This document shows, in pieces, positions 1 through 6,978 of a stretch of DNA of 7,217 bases. How positions within the stretch are numbered: position 1 is the stretch's first letter; every line of letters begins with the position of its first letter. The notes beneath the pieces are model-generated. The model searched no databases, was not told the origin of the DNA, and was given only the letters and a program-made list of their open reading frames with translations. Source of the DNA: Rickettsiales bacterium (GTDB taxonomy: Bacteria; Pseudomonadota; Alphaproteobacteria; Rickettsiales; UBA1997); the NCBI GenBank assembly GCA_031255235.1, contig JAIRSX010000076.1:1-7217 (forward strand), in the 5' to 3' direction. The position numbers and the translations under genes were made by a program.

Positions 1-3000
1 AAAATTTGTCCTATATTCATTCTGGAAGGAACACCGGAAGGTGTTAACAAAATATCGACTGGAGTTCCATCCTTGGTATAAGGCATATCAGCAACAGGCA
101 AAATCTTCGAAACAACACCTTTGTTTCCATGTCTACCAACCATCTTATCACCAGGTTGTAATCTTTGTTTACTTGCTATCAACACTTTAACAACCTTCAA
201 AACACTTTGTCCCAAGTCACTATTCTCTTTTATCTTTAAAATTTCATCTTTAAACTTTCTATCCAATGATTCCATCTTCTCTTTCAAAAGCCTTTTGAAG
301 TTTAAAATTTTTGTTTGTACTTCCTTATCATCAATTTCAACCTCCACAAAATCAGTATCCTTGAGGGTCTTTAAATTTGTCTTGGTGAGTTTTTCACCTT
401 TTTTCAAATTTCTAACCTGCTTTGTCAAAATTTTTCCTTCAACTAAAACAGAAATTTGAGAATTTACGTTATCTCTGATTAAAGACAATGTCTCATTTTT
501 TTGTTCCAAAAGTTTTTGTATCTGTAAATCTTCAATATGTGTCGCTCTTTCATCTTTTTCCAAACCTTGTCTCACAAAAACCTTAACATCAATAACCACA
601 CCTTCCAAAGTTCCAGGGGTCACATACAAAGAAGTATCTTTGACCTCATTAGATTTCTCACCAAAAATCGTTTTAAGCAACTTCTCCTCTGGAGTGGTAG
701 GTGTTTCCATTTTAGGAGTTATTTTACCAACCAAAATGTCTCCGACCTTTATTTCAGCACCAATATGAACAATTCCAGACTCATCGAGTTTTCTCAACGC
801 TTCTTCACTAACATTTGGGACAAATCTTGTAATTTCCTCTGGCCCAAGCTGCGTATCTCTAGCAACAATTTCATATTCTTCTATATGTATAGAGTCAAAA
901 TCACCATTCTGAAGCAACCTATCACTAATCACTATCGAATCGGAAAAATTATAACCATCCCAAGGCATAAACGCAACAAGTACATTCCTTCCAAGTGACA
1001 ACTCATTACTTCGTATAGATTGTGCATCCGACATAATATCACCTTCCATAACCTTTTGTCCAACCTCAACTGTTGGATGCTGATTATTAACAGTATCAGC
1101 ATTAGTTTTCTTAAATTTATCTATTTTGTAAACATTTATTTCCGGCAAAGAATTATCTTGATGCGTTTCAACAACAATCTTTGTTGAATCAACAGATTTC
1201 ACAATTCCATCTTTTTTTGCTCTAACAAGCACACCCGTATCCTTTGCAATTCTGGATTCTATACCAGTTCCAACCAATGGAAATTCAGCATTCATTAACG
1301 GAACAGACTGTCTCAACATCGCAGATGCCATCAAACATCTGTTAGAATGGTCATTACCAATAAAAGGGATCAAATTCGCAGCAACAGATAAAATTTGTCT
1401 CGCTGAAACCTCAATCAAAGTTACCTCACTAACATCTCTGTACTCAAAATCAGCATCACACCTACAAAATACAGATTTATCAACTATTTTTCCATCTGGC
1501 GCAACACCAACATTCGAACTGGCAATAACCTCCCCGATTTCCTCTAAAGAAGATAAATATATGATTTCATTTTGAATGACACCATTCTTTACTCTTTTAT
1601 AAGGGGTTGTCACAAAACCATAATCATCAACTTTTGACATTAAAGCAAAGTTATTAACAAGACCAACATTCTGTCCTTCTGGTGTTTCAACTGGACACAA
1701 CTTTCCATATTGAGTATAATGTATATCTCTGACATCACTTATCGCCCTATCTCTTTTCAAACCACCGACACCCAATAAAGTAACCCTCCTTTTGTGTGAC
1801 AATTCACTTAAAGGATTAGTTTGATCCATAAATTGAGATAATTGTGAAGTGGCAAATAAATCATTGATTGAAGACATCAAAGATTTAAAATTAACTACTT
1901 GAATAGGAGAAAGCGCATCATAATTTAAACCAATCACATTCAATTTTTCCAAAATAGATATTCTTATCCTCCTTAACGAACTTGTAAACTGATTTTGTAA
2001 TGTTTCACCAACTAATCTTGCCCTACGATTTTGCAAACTATCTACATCATCCGATGGTTCTTTATTATGCTTCATCCTAGATAACACTTTTATAATTTCT
2101 ATTATATCTTTTATTGTTAATTTCTCTTCTTCTATATCTAAATTTAACCTCTTGTTTATTTTCATTCTACCAATACTCGACAAATTTATATCAAACAAAA
2201 ATCTATTTATAAATTTATCTGCTTGTTCCACTGTTTGTGCTCTTTCACCATTTCGTACATTTTCATAAATCTTAAAAAGTGCAGACTCTCTTGTTTCTTC
2301 CCCATTTTCTTTGAAAATTCTATATATATAATCCCCAAGTTCAGATTCATATGGATTTACAACTTTAACAGATGTTATGTTGGCACTTTGAATTTTTTTA
2401 ATAATTTCCGGTGTTAACTGCTGACCAGATCTAATCTTAAGTTCCTCTATATCGTCAGCCAAAACAAATTTTTCGCAATTCTTATCATCAATAAGATACT
2501 TCTTCGTACCTTTATTTTTCTCTAATATTCTTGACAAAAGTTTTGTTTTTCTCTCAATAAGGATTTTATTAGTATCAAAATCAACCAAATCGTATGTAAG
2601 TTTCTTATCAGTTAAGTAATTTATATCAAAACCCACCCCAACCTTCCCATTCTTAATGGTAGCATTTAAAACCGGATAAAAACTCCCTAATATTTGTTCA
2701 CGATTCAAATTCAATGCCAATAGCAAAGATATAATAGTAAGTTTCTTTTTTCCATCAAGTTTAAAAAAAATATGTTCCTTGAGATTATCAAACTCAAAAC
2801 TCAACCAACTGCCATCCATCGGAATAATTCTAGCTTCATAAATATTGTTTTTGACGTCAAAAACAATACCAGGTGATTTTATGAGCTGTGTAATAATTAT
2901 CCTTTCTATACCGCTATATATAAAACTCCCCCTGTCGGTCATAACAGGTAAATCACATAGATATATTCTTTGGTCCTTTATTGTCCTTAATTTACCCTTT

Positions 3001-3329
3001 TCATTATTCTCGTTAACTTCGTGAATAAATAACCTGAAAGTTGCATGCAACTGCATTGCAAACGTCTTATCATAGTACAAAGATTCTTTATCACTAAATT
3101 TCGGCTCATCAAAATCATATGACAAAAACTCAAAAACCAAAGATTCGTTATTATTTTTGAGTGGGAATATAGATTTAAATACCTGGTAAATACCACTACT
3201 CTTTTGTTCCTCTAAATCATTACTTCCTATAAATCTATTATAAGAGTCCTTTTGCAAGGCAATCAAATCAGGAACAAGATCCTCGTCATTCCTTTCTGTA
3301 AATCTTTTTCTTAAAATTTTATTTCTCAT
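1..3329 (-). CDS. rpoB: DNA-directed RNA polymerase subunit beta (3'-truncated by window edge)
   Basis: This is the beta subunit of RNA polymerase, which forms one side of the active-site cleft and the rifampicin pocket. The frame is open for about 1109 codons from ATG at 3329 to the left edge with no in-frame stop. An in-frame TGA two codons before the ATG fixes the start. Diagnostic stretches are GSWLSFEFD, SQLSQFMDQTNPLSE followed by HKRR (rifampicin cluster I, about residues 492-525), CPVETPEGQNVGL, LVGTG and GDKMVGRHGNKG (residues about 1060-1071, with the catalytic-site lysines K1062 and K1070). It ends in PSRMNIGQI, which corresponds to about residue 1110 of the 1342-residue E. coli protein, so roughly 230 codons are missing. 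Several usually fixed positions differ (see findings). The ribosome-binding site is weak (GGGTGA close to the ATG). rpoC would be expected next, outside the window. The identity is certain. Confidence 0.98.
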   Translation of the reverse strand, partial: MRNKILRKRFTERNDEDLVPDLIALQKDSYNRFIGSNDLEEQKSSGIYQVFKSIFPLKNNNESLVFEFLSYDFDEPKFSDKESLYYDKTFAMQLHATFRLFIHEVNENNEKGKLRTIKDQRIYLCDLPVMTDRGSFIYSGIERIIITQLIKSPGIVFDVKNNIYEARIIPMDGSWLSFEFDNLKEHIFFKLDGKKKLTIISLLLALNLNREQILGSFYPVLNATIKNGKVGVGFDINYLTDKKLTYDLVDFDTNKILIERKTKLLSRILEKNKGTKKYLIDDKNCEKFVLADDIEELKIRSGQQLTPEIIKKIQSANITSVKVVNPYESELGDYIYRIFKENGEETRESALFKIYENVRNGERAQTVEQADKFINRFLFDINLSSIGRMKINKRLNLDIEEEKLTIKDIIEIIKVLSRMKHNKEPSDDVDSLQNRRARLVGETLQNQFTSSLRRIRISILEKLNVIGLNYDALSPIQVVNFKSLMSSINDLFATSQLSQFMDQTNPLSELSHKRRVTLLGVGGLKRDRAISDVRDIHYTQYGKLCPVETPEGQNVGLVNNFALMSKVDDYGFVTTPYKRVKNGVIQNEIIYLSSLEEIGEVIASSNVGVAPDGKIVDKSVFCRCDADFEYRDVSEVTLIEVSARQILSVAANLIPFIGNDHSNRCLMASAMLRQSVPLMNAEFPLVGTGIESRIAKDTGVLVRAKKDGIVKSVDSTKIVVETHQDNSLPEINVYKIDKFKKTNADTVNNQHPTVEVGQKVMEGDIMSDAQSIRSNELSLGRNVLVAFMPWDGYNFSDSIVISDRLLQNGDFDSIHIEEYEIVARDTQLGPEEITRFVPNVSEEALRKLDESGIVHIGAEIKVGDILVGKITPKMETPTTPEEKLLKTIFGEKSNEVKDTSLYVTPGTLEGVVIDVKVFVRQGLEKDERATHIEDLQIQKLLEQKNETLSLIRDNVNSQISVLVEGKILTKQVRNLKKGEKLTKTNLKTLKDTDFVEVEIDDKEVQTKILNFKRLLKEKMESLDRKFKDEILKIKENSDLGQSVLKVVKVLIASKQRLQPGDKMVGRHGNKGVVSKILPVADMPYTKDGTPVDILLTPSGVPSRMNIGQI

Positions 3330-3529
3330 ACATCACCCAAAAAACATTAACCCTCAATTTCAGCAAATCAGATAATACAAAAATTTAAAAACACACTAAA
3401 AAAGTCAAACAAATTGTAAAAATAACCACAAAATGAAAAAAGAACCTATTTATTATACTATGCCTATCTCCTTTCATTTTATGTTCGCTTCAATCACTTT
3501 TAAAACAGCATCTAATCAACTAACAAAAA
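3330..3529 (-). other. rplL-rpoB intergenic spacer with weak promoter-like elements
   Basis: This 200-bp AT-rich spacer separates rplL from rpoB. On the minus strand it holds a perfect TATAAT at 3457-3452 without a recognisable -35 box at the right distance. It also holds a TTGACT at 3408-3403, followed 15 bases later by TAAATT. In E. coli the same spacer carries an attenuator and an RNase III site, but I see no strong GC-rich hairpin or hairpin plus T-run here. A 30-codon hydrophobic reading frame lies at 3477-3385 but has no convincing ribosome-binding site, so I do not call it a gene. Whether rpoB has its own promoter or is read through from rplL cannot be decided from the sequence. Confidence 0.3.
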
Positions 3530-3898
3530 CTAAACCAATTTAACTTTGGCACCAGCAGATTCCAATTTCGCCTTAATCTCTTCTGCTTCCTTCGCTGGAA
3601 CATTTTCCTTAACGTTCTTAGGAGCACCATCAACTAAATCTTTCGCTTCTTTCAAACCAAGACCGGTTGCCGCTCTAACTTCTTTAATAACATTAATCTT
3701 GTTATCACCTGCAGACTCTAAAACAATCGTAAAATCACTCTTTGCCTCTGCAACGGCAGCACCAGCTGCTGGGCCTGCTGCTACAGCAACTGCAGCACTA
3801 ACACCCCACTTTTCTTCCAATAATTTGCCCAAATCGGCAACTTCCAAAACTGTCAAAGTAGACAATTCCTCAACTATTTTTTGTAATTTTTCTGACAT
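3530..3898 (-). CDS. rplL: 50S ribosomal protein L7/L12
   Basis: L7/L12 is the acidic stalk protein of the large ribosomal subunit. Its dimers bind L10 and recruit and stimulate the translational GTPases EF-Tu, EF-G, IF2 and RF3. The 122-residue product has full family length and the standard three parts: an N-terminal dimerisation helix pair (about residues 1-33, with LEEKWGVSAA), a short alanine/glycine-rich hinge (about 34-52), and a C-terminal factor-binding domain (about 53-122) with KINVIKEVRA, TGLGLKEAKDLVDGAPK and a final AGAKVKLV. The C-terminal wording is most like alphaproteobacterial L7/L12. The ATG is preceded in frame by TAA, so the start is fixed. The upstream ribosome-binding site is poor (ACGAG, two bases before ATG), which is odd for a protein made in several copies per ribosome. 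rplJ, the usual upstream partner, is not in this window. rpoB follows after 200 bp on the same strand. Confidence 0.98.
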   Translation of the reverse strand: MSEKLQKIVEELSTLTVLEVADLGKLLEEKWGVSAAVAVAAGPAAGAAVAEAKSDFTIVLESAGDNKINVIKEVRAATGLGLKEAKDLVDGAPKNVKENVPAKEAEEIKAKLESAGAKVKLV

Positions 3899-3917
3899 AA
3901 CTCGTTATCATACTATG

Positions 3918-3923
3918 ATTATA
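3918..3923 (-). promoter_or_regulatory. Candidate -10 element of an rplL promoter
   Basis: A perfect TATAAT reads on the minus strand from 3923 to 3918, about 20 bases before the rplL ATG. No good -35 hexamer stands 16-18 bases upstream. A TTGACT at 3953-3948 is 24 bases away, which is too far. If this element is used, the transcript would begin near 3911 with a leader of only about a dozen bases. A second TATAAT at 3992-3987 is an alternative that would give a longer leader of about 80 bases. AT-rich DNA produces such hexamers by chance, so this rests mainly on position. Confidence 0.3.
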
Positions 3924-4238
3924 GTAAAGTAAGAATTTTGTTATTAAAGTCAAATTTATTTGCAATATTTTTCTCTCCTTCTCTCTATTATACTCCTCAT
4001 ATAAAAACTATATTATTTGTACATTTAACTAATATCCACAATACTTACCAATTATATCACTAAATATCCTCATATAACTTCACTAACAAGCTTCATCTTA
4101 TACTTGACATTGTTATTATTAAACCTTCCAGGGCCAACTATGTTCTCTTTTTCAGATATACAAGACATTTAATAGCATTGACGTAATACAAATGCGCAAT
4201 TAAATACTATAACTCGTAAATGGACTAATAAAACATTA

Positions 4239-4256
4239 CTTATATATCTATATAAG
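4239..4256. repeat. 8-bp perfect inverted repeat with 2-base centre
   Basis: The left arm CTTATATA (4239-4246) and right arm TATATAAG (4249-4256) are exact reverse complements separated by TC. It lies about 135 bp past the stop of the glycosyltransferase-like gene and about 340 bp before rplL. It could be a weak hairpin at the end of the upstream transcript or a protein-binding palindrome. It is not followed by a clear T-run on either strand, so I do not call it a Rho-independent terminator. The arms are almost pure A/T, which lowers its weight. Confidence 0.4.
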
Positions 4257-4390
4257 AAAGACTTCGCACATTATATTACAAAATTTTACGTTTTTATATA
4301 TTTATCTCTCATTTTCTTTCTATTCTCCTTTTTAAAAATGAAAACGCACAAGAATTTGATAAACCATTTTGGATATTTTCTTTTGTGTTT

Positions 4391-5254
4391 CTATGGTTGT
4401 CTTTCTGCTTCATTAATTTCATATACTTTTTCTTTTATAAAAAATTCTGTCTCGAACATACTGTTGAGAGAATAATGATTAAACATCGCTATATTCGGAT
4501 ATAGAACCTCTAAGTCTTTTGCCCTAAAACACATCAAATCGGTTAATCCACTTCTAAATGATATGGTTTTAACGTGCATAGATAGAGCAACACAATCTTC
4601 GATAGTTAAATCTTTTATATAAAAACAACCATTTACAACAGTATTTCTATTTGTATTACAAATTACGGTGTAATTATTATCTAAATATTTCTTTATATAA
4701 TCTTTCCAAGGAAATCTGTCTGCATACCAACCAAAATAACCTGCATCAGGGCACAGTAAAACAACTTTATCGTAACCTCCCATTCTCTTTATTAATTCCT
4801 TAAGTTTTTGCGATAATTCCGGATACCAGACTGGATTTTTATTATTTGTTTCCTGTTCCAATCTAAAGAGACTGAGAAATTCTTTATAATAACCACTGCG
4901 ATCATTGCGTTTTTCTTTTTCGTTCGCAATACTCACATAGAAAGAATGAGGTTTTAATATTTCACCTTTTATCCAATTATCAACTTTTGCTTTTCCATTT
5001 TTTTCATATTCTTCCATTACATTTCCACAATTCTCTGATTTTACAACAAAATAATCGGCTATTCCGAACATTTTTGCTATAATCTCTTGTTTTTGCAAAA
5101 ATATCATATTAACTTTGCCGTTATGCCTTTCCTCAAATTGTTCTTTAAAAGCACAGGAAAACACAAAATCACCAATATTATCCCAAGGTGAAAGCCAATA
5201 ATATTCATCTTTATTTATTTCTATTTCATTCAAACTACTTATAGTTTTTATCAT
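4391..5254 (-). CDS. Putative GT-B-like glycosyltransferase (heptosyltransferase-like), surface glycan associated
   Basis: This 287-residue protein has no sure name. Its plan resembles GT-B/GT9-type glycosyltransferases. There is an N-terminal Rossmann-like start with WDNIGDFVFSCAFKEQF (about 24-40), similar to the GD-containing loop of heptosyltransferases. In the middle is VVLLCPDAGYFGWYADRFPW (about 164-183), in the place of the family's nucleotide-domain opening strand. Near the C-terminus is ISFRSGLTDLMCF (about 231-243), in the place of the donor-binding helix start. No signal peptide or membrane segment is visible, so it is probably cytoplasmic or peripheral. I prefer the ATG at 5254: it overlaps the upstream gene's TGA as ATGA, has GGAGG five bases before it, and gives the natural-looking N-terminus MIKTISSLNE. 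An upstream in-frame ATG at 5305 (304 residues), with GAGGAG four bases before it, is the alternative, but its 17 extra residues come from low-complexity DNA. Substrate and linkage are unknown. Confidence 0.6.
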   Translation of the reverse strand: MIKTISSLNEIEINKDEYYWLSPWDNIGDFVFSCAFKEQFEERHNGKVNMIFLQKQEIIAKMFGIADYFVVKSENCGNVMEEYEKNGKAKVDNWIKGEILKPHSFYVSIANEKEKRNDRSGYYKEFLSLFRLEQETNNKNPVWYPELSQKLKELIKRMGGYDKVVLLCPDAGYFGWYADRFPWKDYIKKYLDNNYTVICNTNRNTVVNGCFYIKDLTIEDCVALSMHVKTISFRSGLTDLMCFRAKDLEVLYPNIAMFNHYSLNSMFETEFFIKEKVYEINEAERQP

Positions 5255-6978
5255 ATTTTCCTCCAATTGTTCGCTATCACCATTATCTCCCATCCTCTTA
5301 TCCATCTCTCCTCCTCTCTCCCATCTCCTTCCTTCTTATCTCCTTCTTCACATAATGATGGTAATAACGATGAAGATAATAAAAAGCATCCGCAATAAAA
5401 AGCACCGCAGATGCTGTCGTAGTTATCCCAGCTATAAGTAGTTAGTGATAACCATATCAAAGAATGTAACAATCTTATCTTTCTTACTCTTTCTTCTGAA
5501 CAACCAATTAGATTGAAAAAATATTCTTCTAATTCTTCCCATCCATTACTCTCTATAGAGAATATAACTTTATCTTCTTGTATCTCTAAATTGAAATTCT
5601 TTGTATTAAATTTGGAATAGTTTCCGATTATATCGTAGTATAGCTTCGCCCAATCGTAGTCTATATCACCATAGAATTGTGTTTTACCAAAATATCCTCG
5701 TGGATCTATAAAAAGAATATCTTTTTTATCTTCGTCATACATGATGTTAGAGAAAGTACAATCCCCGTGTATTAAATGAAAATCATTTGTTGTAGTATAA
5801 TCTTTCTTATGTATTAAGTTGGAATCACTTACTGTAGTATGATCTATTAAGTTGGAATCATTTGTTGTAGTATAATCATTTACTGTGTATTTTTTAATTG
5901 ATTCTTCTACTTCCTTTTTTATGAAGAATATGTTTCTGCATTCTTTGTTGTTTATAGATATGAATTCTTGATTAGCAAAGGGGATAAGGTTTTTTACTTT
6001 ATCTAAACGAGACCATGTTTTGTTTATGTAAGTATCGATTATATCATCTCTATTTGCTTTTATTGTTTCTAAATTATGTAGTTCCTTTAGATAATTAACT
6101 ATATTTGATAATAGATTCTTTTTTGTGTCAATATCAAAATCATAACAAGACAGACTCTTACCATTTACTCTTTTCATCTGTAATGGTTCGTATTTGTAAA
6201 TCTCTGGAGTATGCTTATAACCTAATGTTTTTACTTTTTTATACCAATCAGTTTCATTCTTTGCTATTATCTTACCCTGTTGATCTAAAAATGTTTTCTC
6301 TATATAATTGTCATAAAAAACTATGTCATTAAAAGGACGACATATCTTTTGTGGTTGTGAATTGTAGACAGACATAGTACCAACTTCTTTTGATCTTAAA
6401 AGTTCAAATCGTTTGAAGTTAAAATTGTTATTACTTAAATAACCTCCCACAAAACTACCTTCTGCGGGACAATCCCTCAATTGTTCTTTGTTTTTAAAAA
6501 TAAAAAATCCAGCAATTCCATTCTCTTTTGAAGGTTCTTTCACACATCTATTGTTAATGAAACTCCATCTACATTCATATTCTTTTGAAATACCAATATA
6601 GTTATTCTCTGATAAATTATCTGGAAGATTTAAATCAAATGACAAGATTAAATCACACCAAGTCACAATAAATGGTTCATCATCAGGAACATAAGTAAGA
6701 GCATCTCTTATCCCACTTGCAGTTCCATCACTATCTGCCCTTATAAGTTTGTAATTATAGTCTGTTGCAAATGTCTTCAAATAATTGTCTAATACGTCGT
6801 ATTTATAGTCTCCTATAACAATGAACTTACTATCCGCAAATAGCTTAAACAGATGCATTATCATCGGTAAGCCATTTACTGATACAAGACACTTTGGTTT
6901 ATTAGTGGTTAACTTTTCAAGGCGAGTACCTTTTCCACCTGCTTGGATTATTATAGTTGTAATATTCCTTTTTACCAT
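5251..6978 (-). CDS. Bifunctional nucleotidyltransferase / choline-kinase-like (APH-fold) kinase
   Basis: This 575-residue protein fuses two enzymes. Residues about 5-205 form a sugar-phosphate/LicC-type nucleotidyltransferase: AGGKGTRL (13-20) and KPKCL (27-31) form the NTP-binding loop, and VTWCDL (105-110) supplies the metal-binding aspartate. Residues about 213-540 form an APH/choline-kinase-like domain: IEK with K228 as the likely ATP lysine, KNETDW with E242 as its helix-C partner, the Brenner loop HGDCTFSN (404-411), and IDPRG (424-428) with metal aspartate D425. The predicted cytoplasmic reaction is phosphorylation of a small molecule, then coupling to a nucleotide, giving an activated donor for surface glycan or lipid decoration. 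LicA plus LicC do this separately for phosphocholine, but the substrate here is unknown. Oddities are three copies of an 11-residue unit before HGD (368-403) and a charged low-complexity tail after about residue 542. The start has AAGGAGG eight bases upstream. Domain calls are firm and the substrate is not. Confidence 0.8.
   Translation of the reverse strand: MVKRNITTIIIQAGGKGTRLEKLTTNKPKCLVSVNGLPMIMHLFKLFADSKFIVIGDYKYDVLDNYLKTFATDYNYKLIRADSDGTASGIRDALTYVPDDEPFIVTWCDLILSFDLNLPDNLSENNYIGISKEYECRWSFINNRCVKEPSKENGIAGFFIFKNKEQLRDCPAEGSFVGGYLSNNNFNFKRFELLRSKEVGTMSVYNSQPQKICRPFNDIVFYDNYIEKTFLDQQGKIIAKNETDWYKKVKTLGYKHTPEIYKYEPLQMKRVNGKSLSCYDFDIDTKKNLLSNIVNYLKELHNLETIKANRDDIIDTYINKTWSRLDKVKNLIPFANQEFISINNKECRNIFFIKKEVEESIKKYTVNDYTTTNDSNLIDHTTVSDSNLIHKKDYTTTNDFHLIHGDCTFSNIMYDEDKKDILFIDPRGYFGKTQFYGDIDYDWAKLYYDIIGNYSKFNTKNFNLEIQEDKVIFSIESNGWEELEEYFFNLIGCSEERVRKIRLLHSLIWLSLTTYSWDNYDSICGAFYCGCFLLSSSLLPSLCEEGDKKEGDGREEERWIRGWEIMVIANNWRKI
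5260..5264 (-). promoter_or_regulatory. Ribosome-binding site that decides the glycosyltransferase-like start
   Basis: GGAGG reads on the minus strand from 5264 to 5260, five bases before the ATG at 5254. It lies inside the last codons of the upstream kinase-nucleotidyltransferase gene, whose TGA overlaps the ATG as ATGA. This is the classic arrangement for translational coupling and is the main reason for preferring this start to the ATG at 5305. Confidence 0.65.
5287..5351 (-). repeat. Purine-rich low-complexity segment at the gene junction
   Basis: On the coding strand this stretch is almost all A and G, built from repeated GGAG, GGGAGA and GAAGGA words, several of which look like ribosome-binding sites. 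It encodes the charged tail of the kinase-nucleotidyltransferase (EEGDKKEGDGREEERW) and, in another frame, the optional N-terminal extension of the next gene. It shares GATGGGAGAG (here 5325-5316) with the leader of the upstream gene (7004-6995). Slippage or a copied leader could both explain it. Confidence 0.5.
5379..5409 (-). repeat. Adjacent imperfect 16/15-bp direct repeat within the kinase domain
   Basis: On the plus strand ATAAAAAGCATCCGCA (5379-5394) is followed directly by ATAAAAAGCACCGCA (5395-5409), differing by one inserted base. It encodes part of CGAFYCGCFLL near the end of the kinase domain. Because the copies differ in length they are read in different frames, so it adds no repeated peptide. 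It may be chance in a cysteine- and phenylalanine-coding stretch. Confidence 0.4.
5770..5877 (-). repeat. Three-copy 33-bp in-frame repeat array beside the kinase catalytic loop
   Basis: Three 33-bp units lie at 5845-5877, 5812-5844 and 5770-5802. The first two are directly adjacent, and the third is separated by 9 bp (5803-5811). By my count the units at 5845 and 5770 differ at 4 of 33 positions, with 22 consecutive identical bases. The units at 5845 and 5812 also differ at 4. In protein order they read DYTTTNDSNLI, DHTTVSDSNLI, then HKK, then DYTTTNDFHLI, which runs straight into the catalytic HGD. The last unit is therefore probably the ancestral strand before the Brenner loop, and the other two are duplications. 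Unit and spacer lengths are multiples of three, so the frame is kept. Confidence 0.9.

Larger units (their letters stand above)
3899..4390. other. About 490-bp region without an intact gene
   Basis: This gap sits where rplJ (about 500 bp in most bacteria) would normally be. I read the minus strand for L10 motifs and found none, and the frames are broken by stops. One frame gives only fragments: an 8-codon frame from 4311 that follows an AAGGAG, and a 32-codon frame from about 4171 to 4073 containing NIVGPGRF. I cannot match either to a family. They could be debris of a decayed gene or chance. The region also holds a perfect inverted repeat at 4239-4256 and candidate promoter elements for rplL near its left end. 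No tRNA cloverleaf and no hairpin with a T-run terminator was seen. Confidence 0.5.

Noticed and set aside
121..998. Two plus-strand frames of 112 and 153 codons opposite rpoB
   Set aside because: They lie wholly antisense to rpoB, encode Phe/Ser/Lys-rich sequence without domains, and have no ribosome-binding site or context of their own.
2987..3196. 69-codon minus-strand frame inside rpoB
   Set aside because: It is an out-of-frame reading of the rpoB N-terminal region. The rpoB frame itself is open and carries the conserved residues.
3385..3477. 30-codon minus-strand frame with a basic start and one hydrophobic stretch between rplL and rpoB
   Set aside because: It has no convincing ribosome-binding site, and T-rich DNA readily encodes Phe/Leu/Ile runs. 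It overlaps the region where rpoB promoter elements would lie.
3546..3932. 128-codon plus-strand frame opposite rplL
   Set aside because: It is the antisense shadow of the well-supported rplL gene, kept open by the alanine-rich hinge codons.
4391..5305. Start of the glycosyltransferase-like gene at 5305
   Set aside because: The extra 17 residues come from purine-rich low-complexity DNA. The ATG at 5254 has its own GGAGG and an ATGA overlap with the upstream stop, so it is the better start, though 5305 is not excluded.
5770..5877. The repeat array as a CRISPR
   Set aside because: The 33-bp units are nearly contiguous, without variable spacers, and lie in frame inside a coding sequence.
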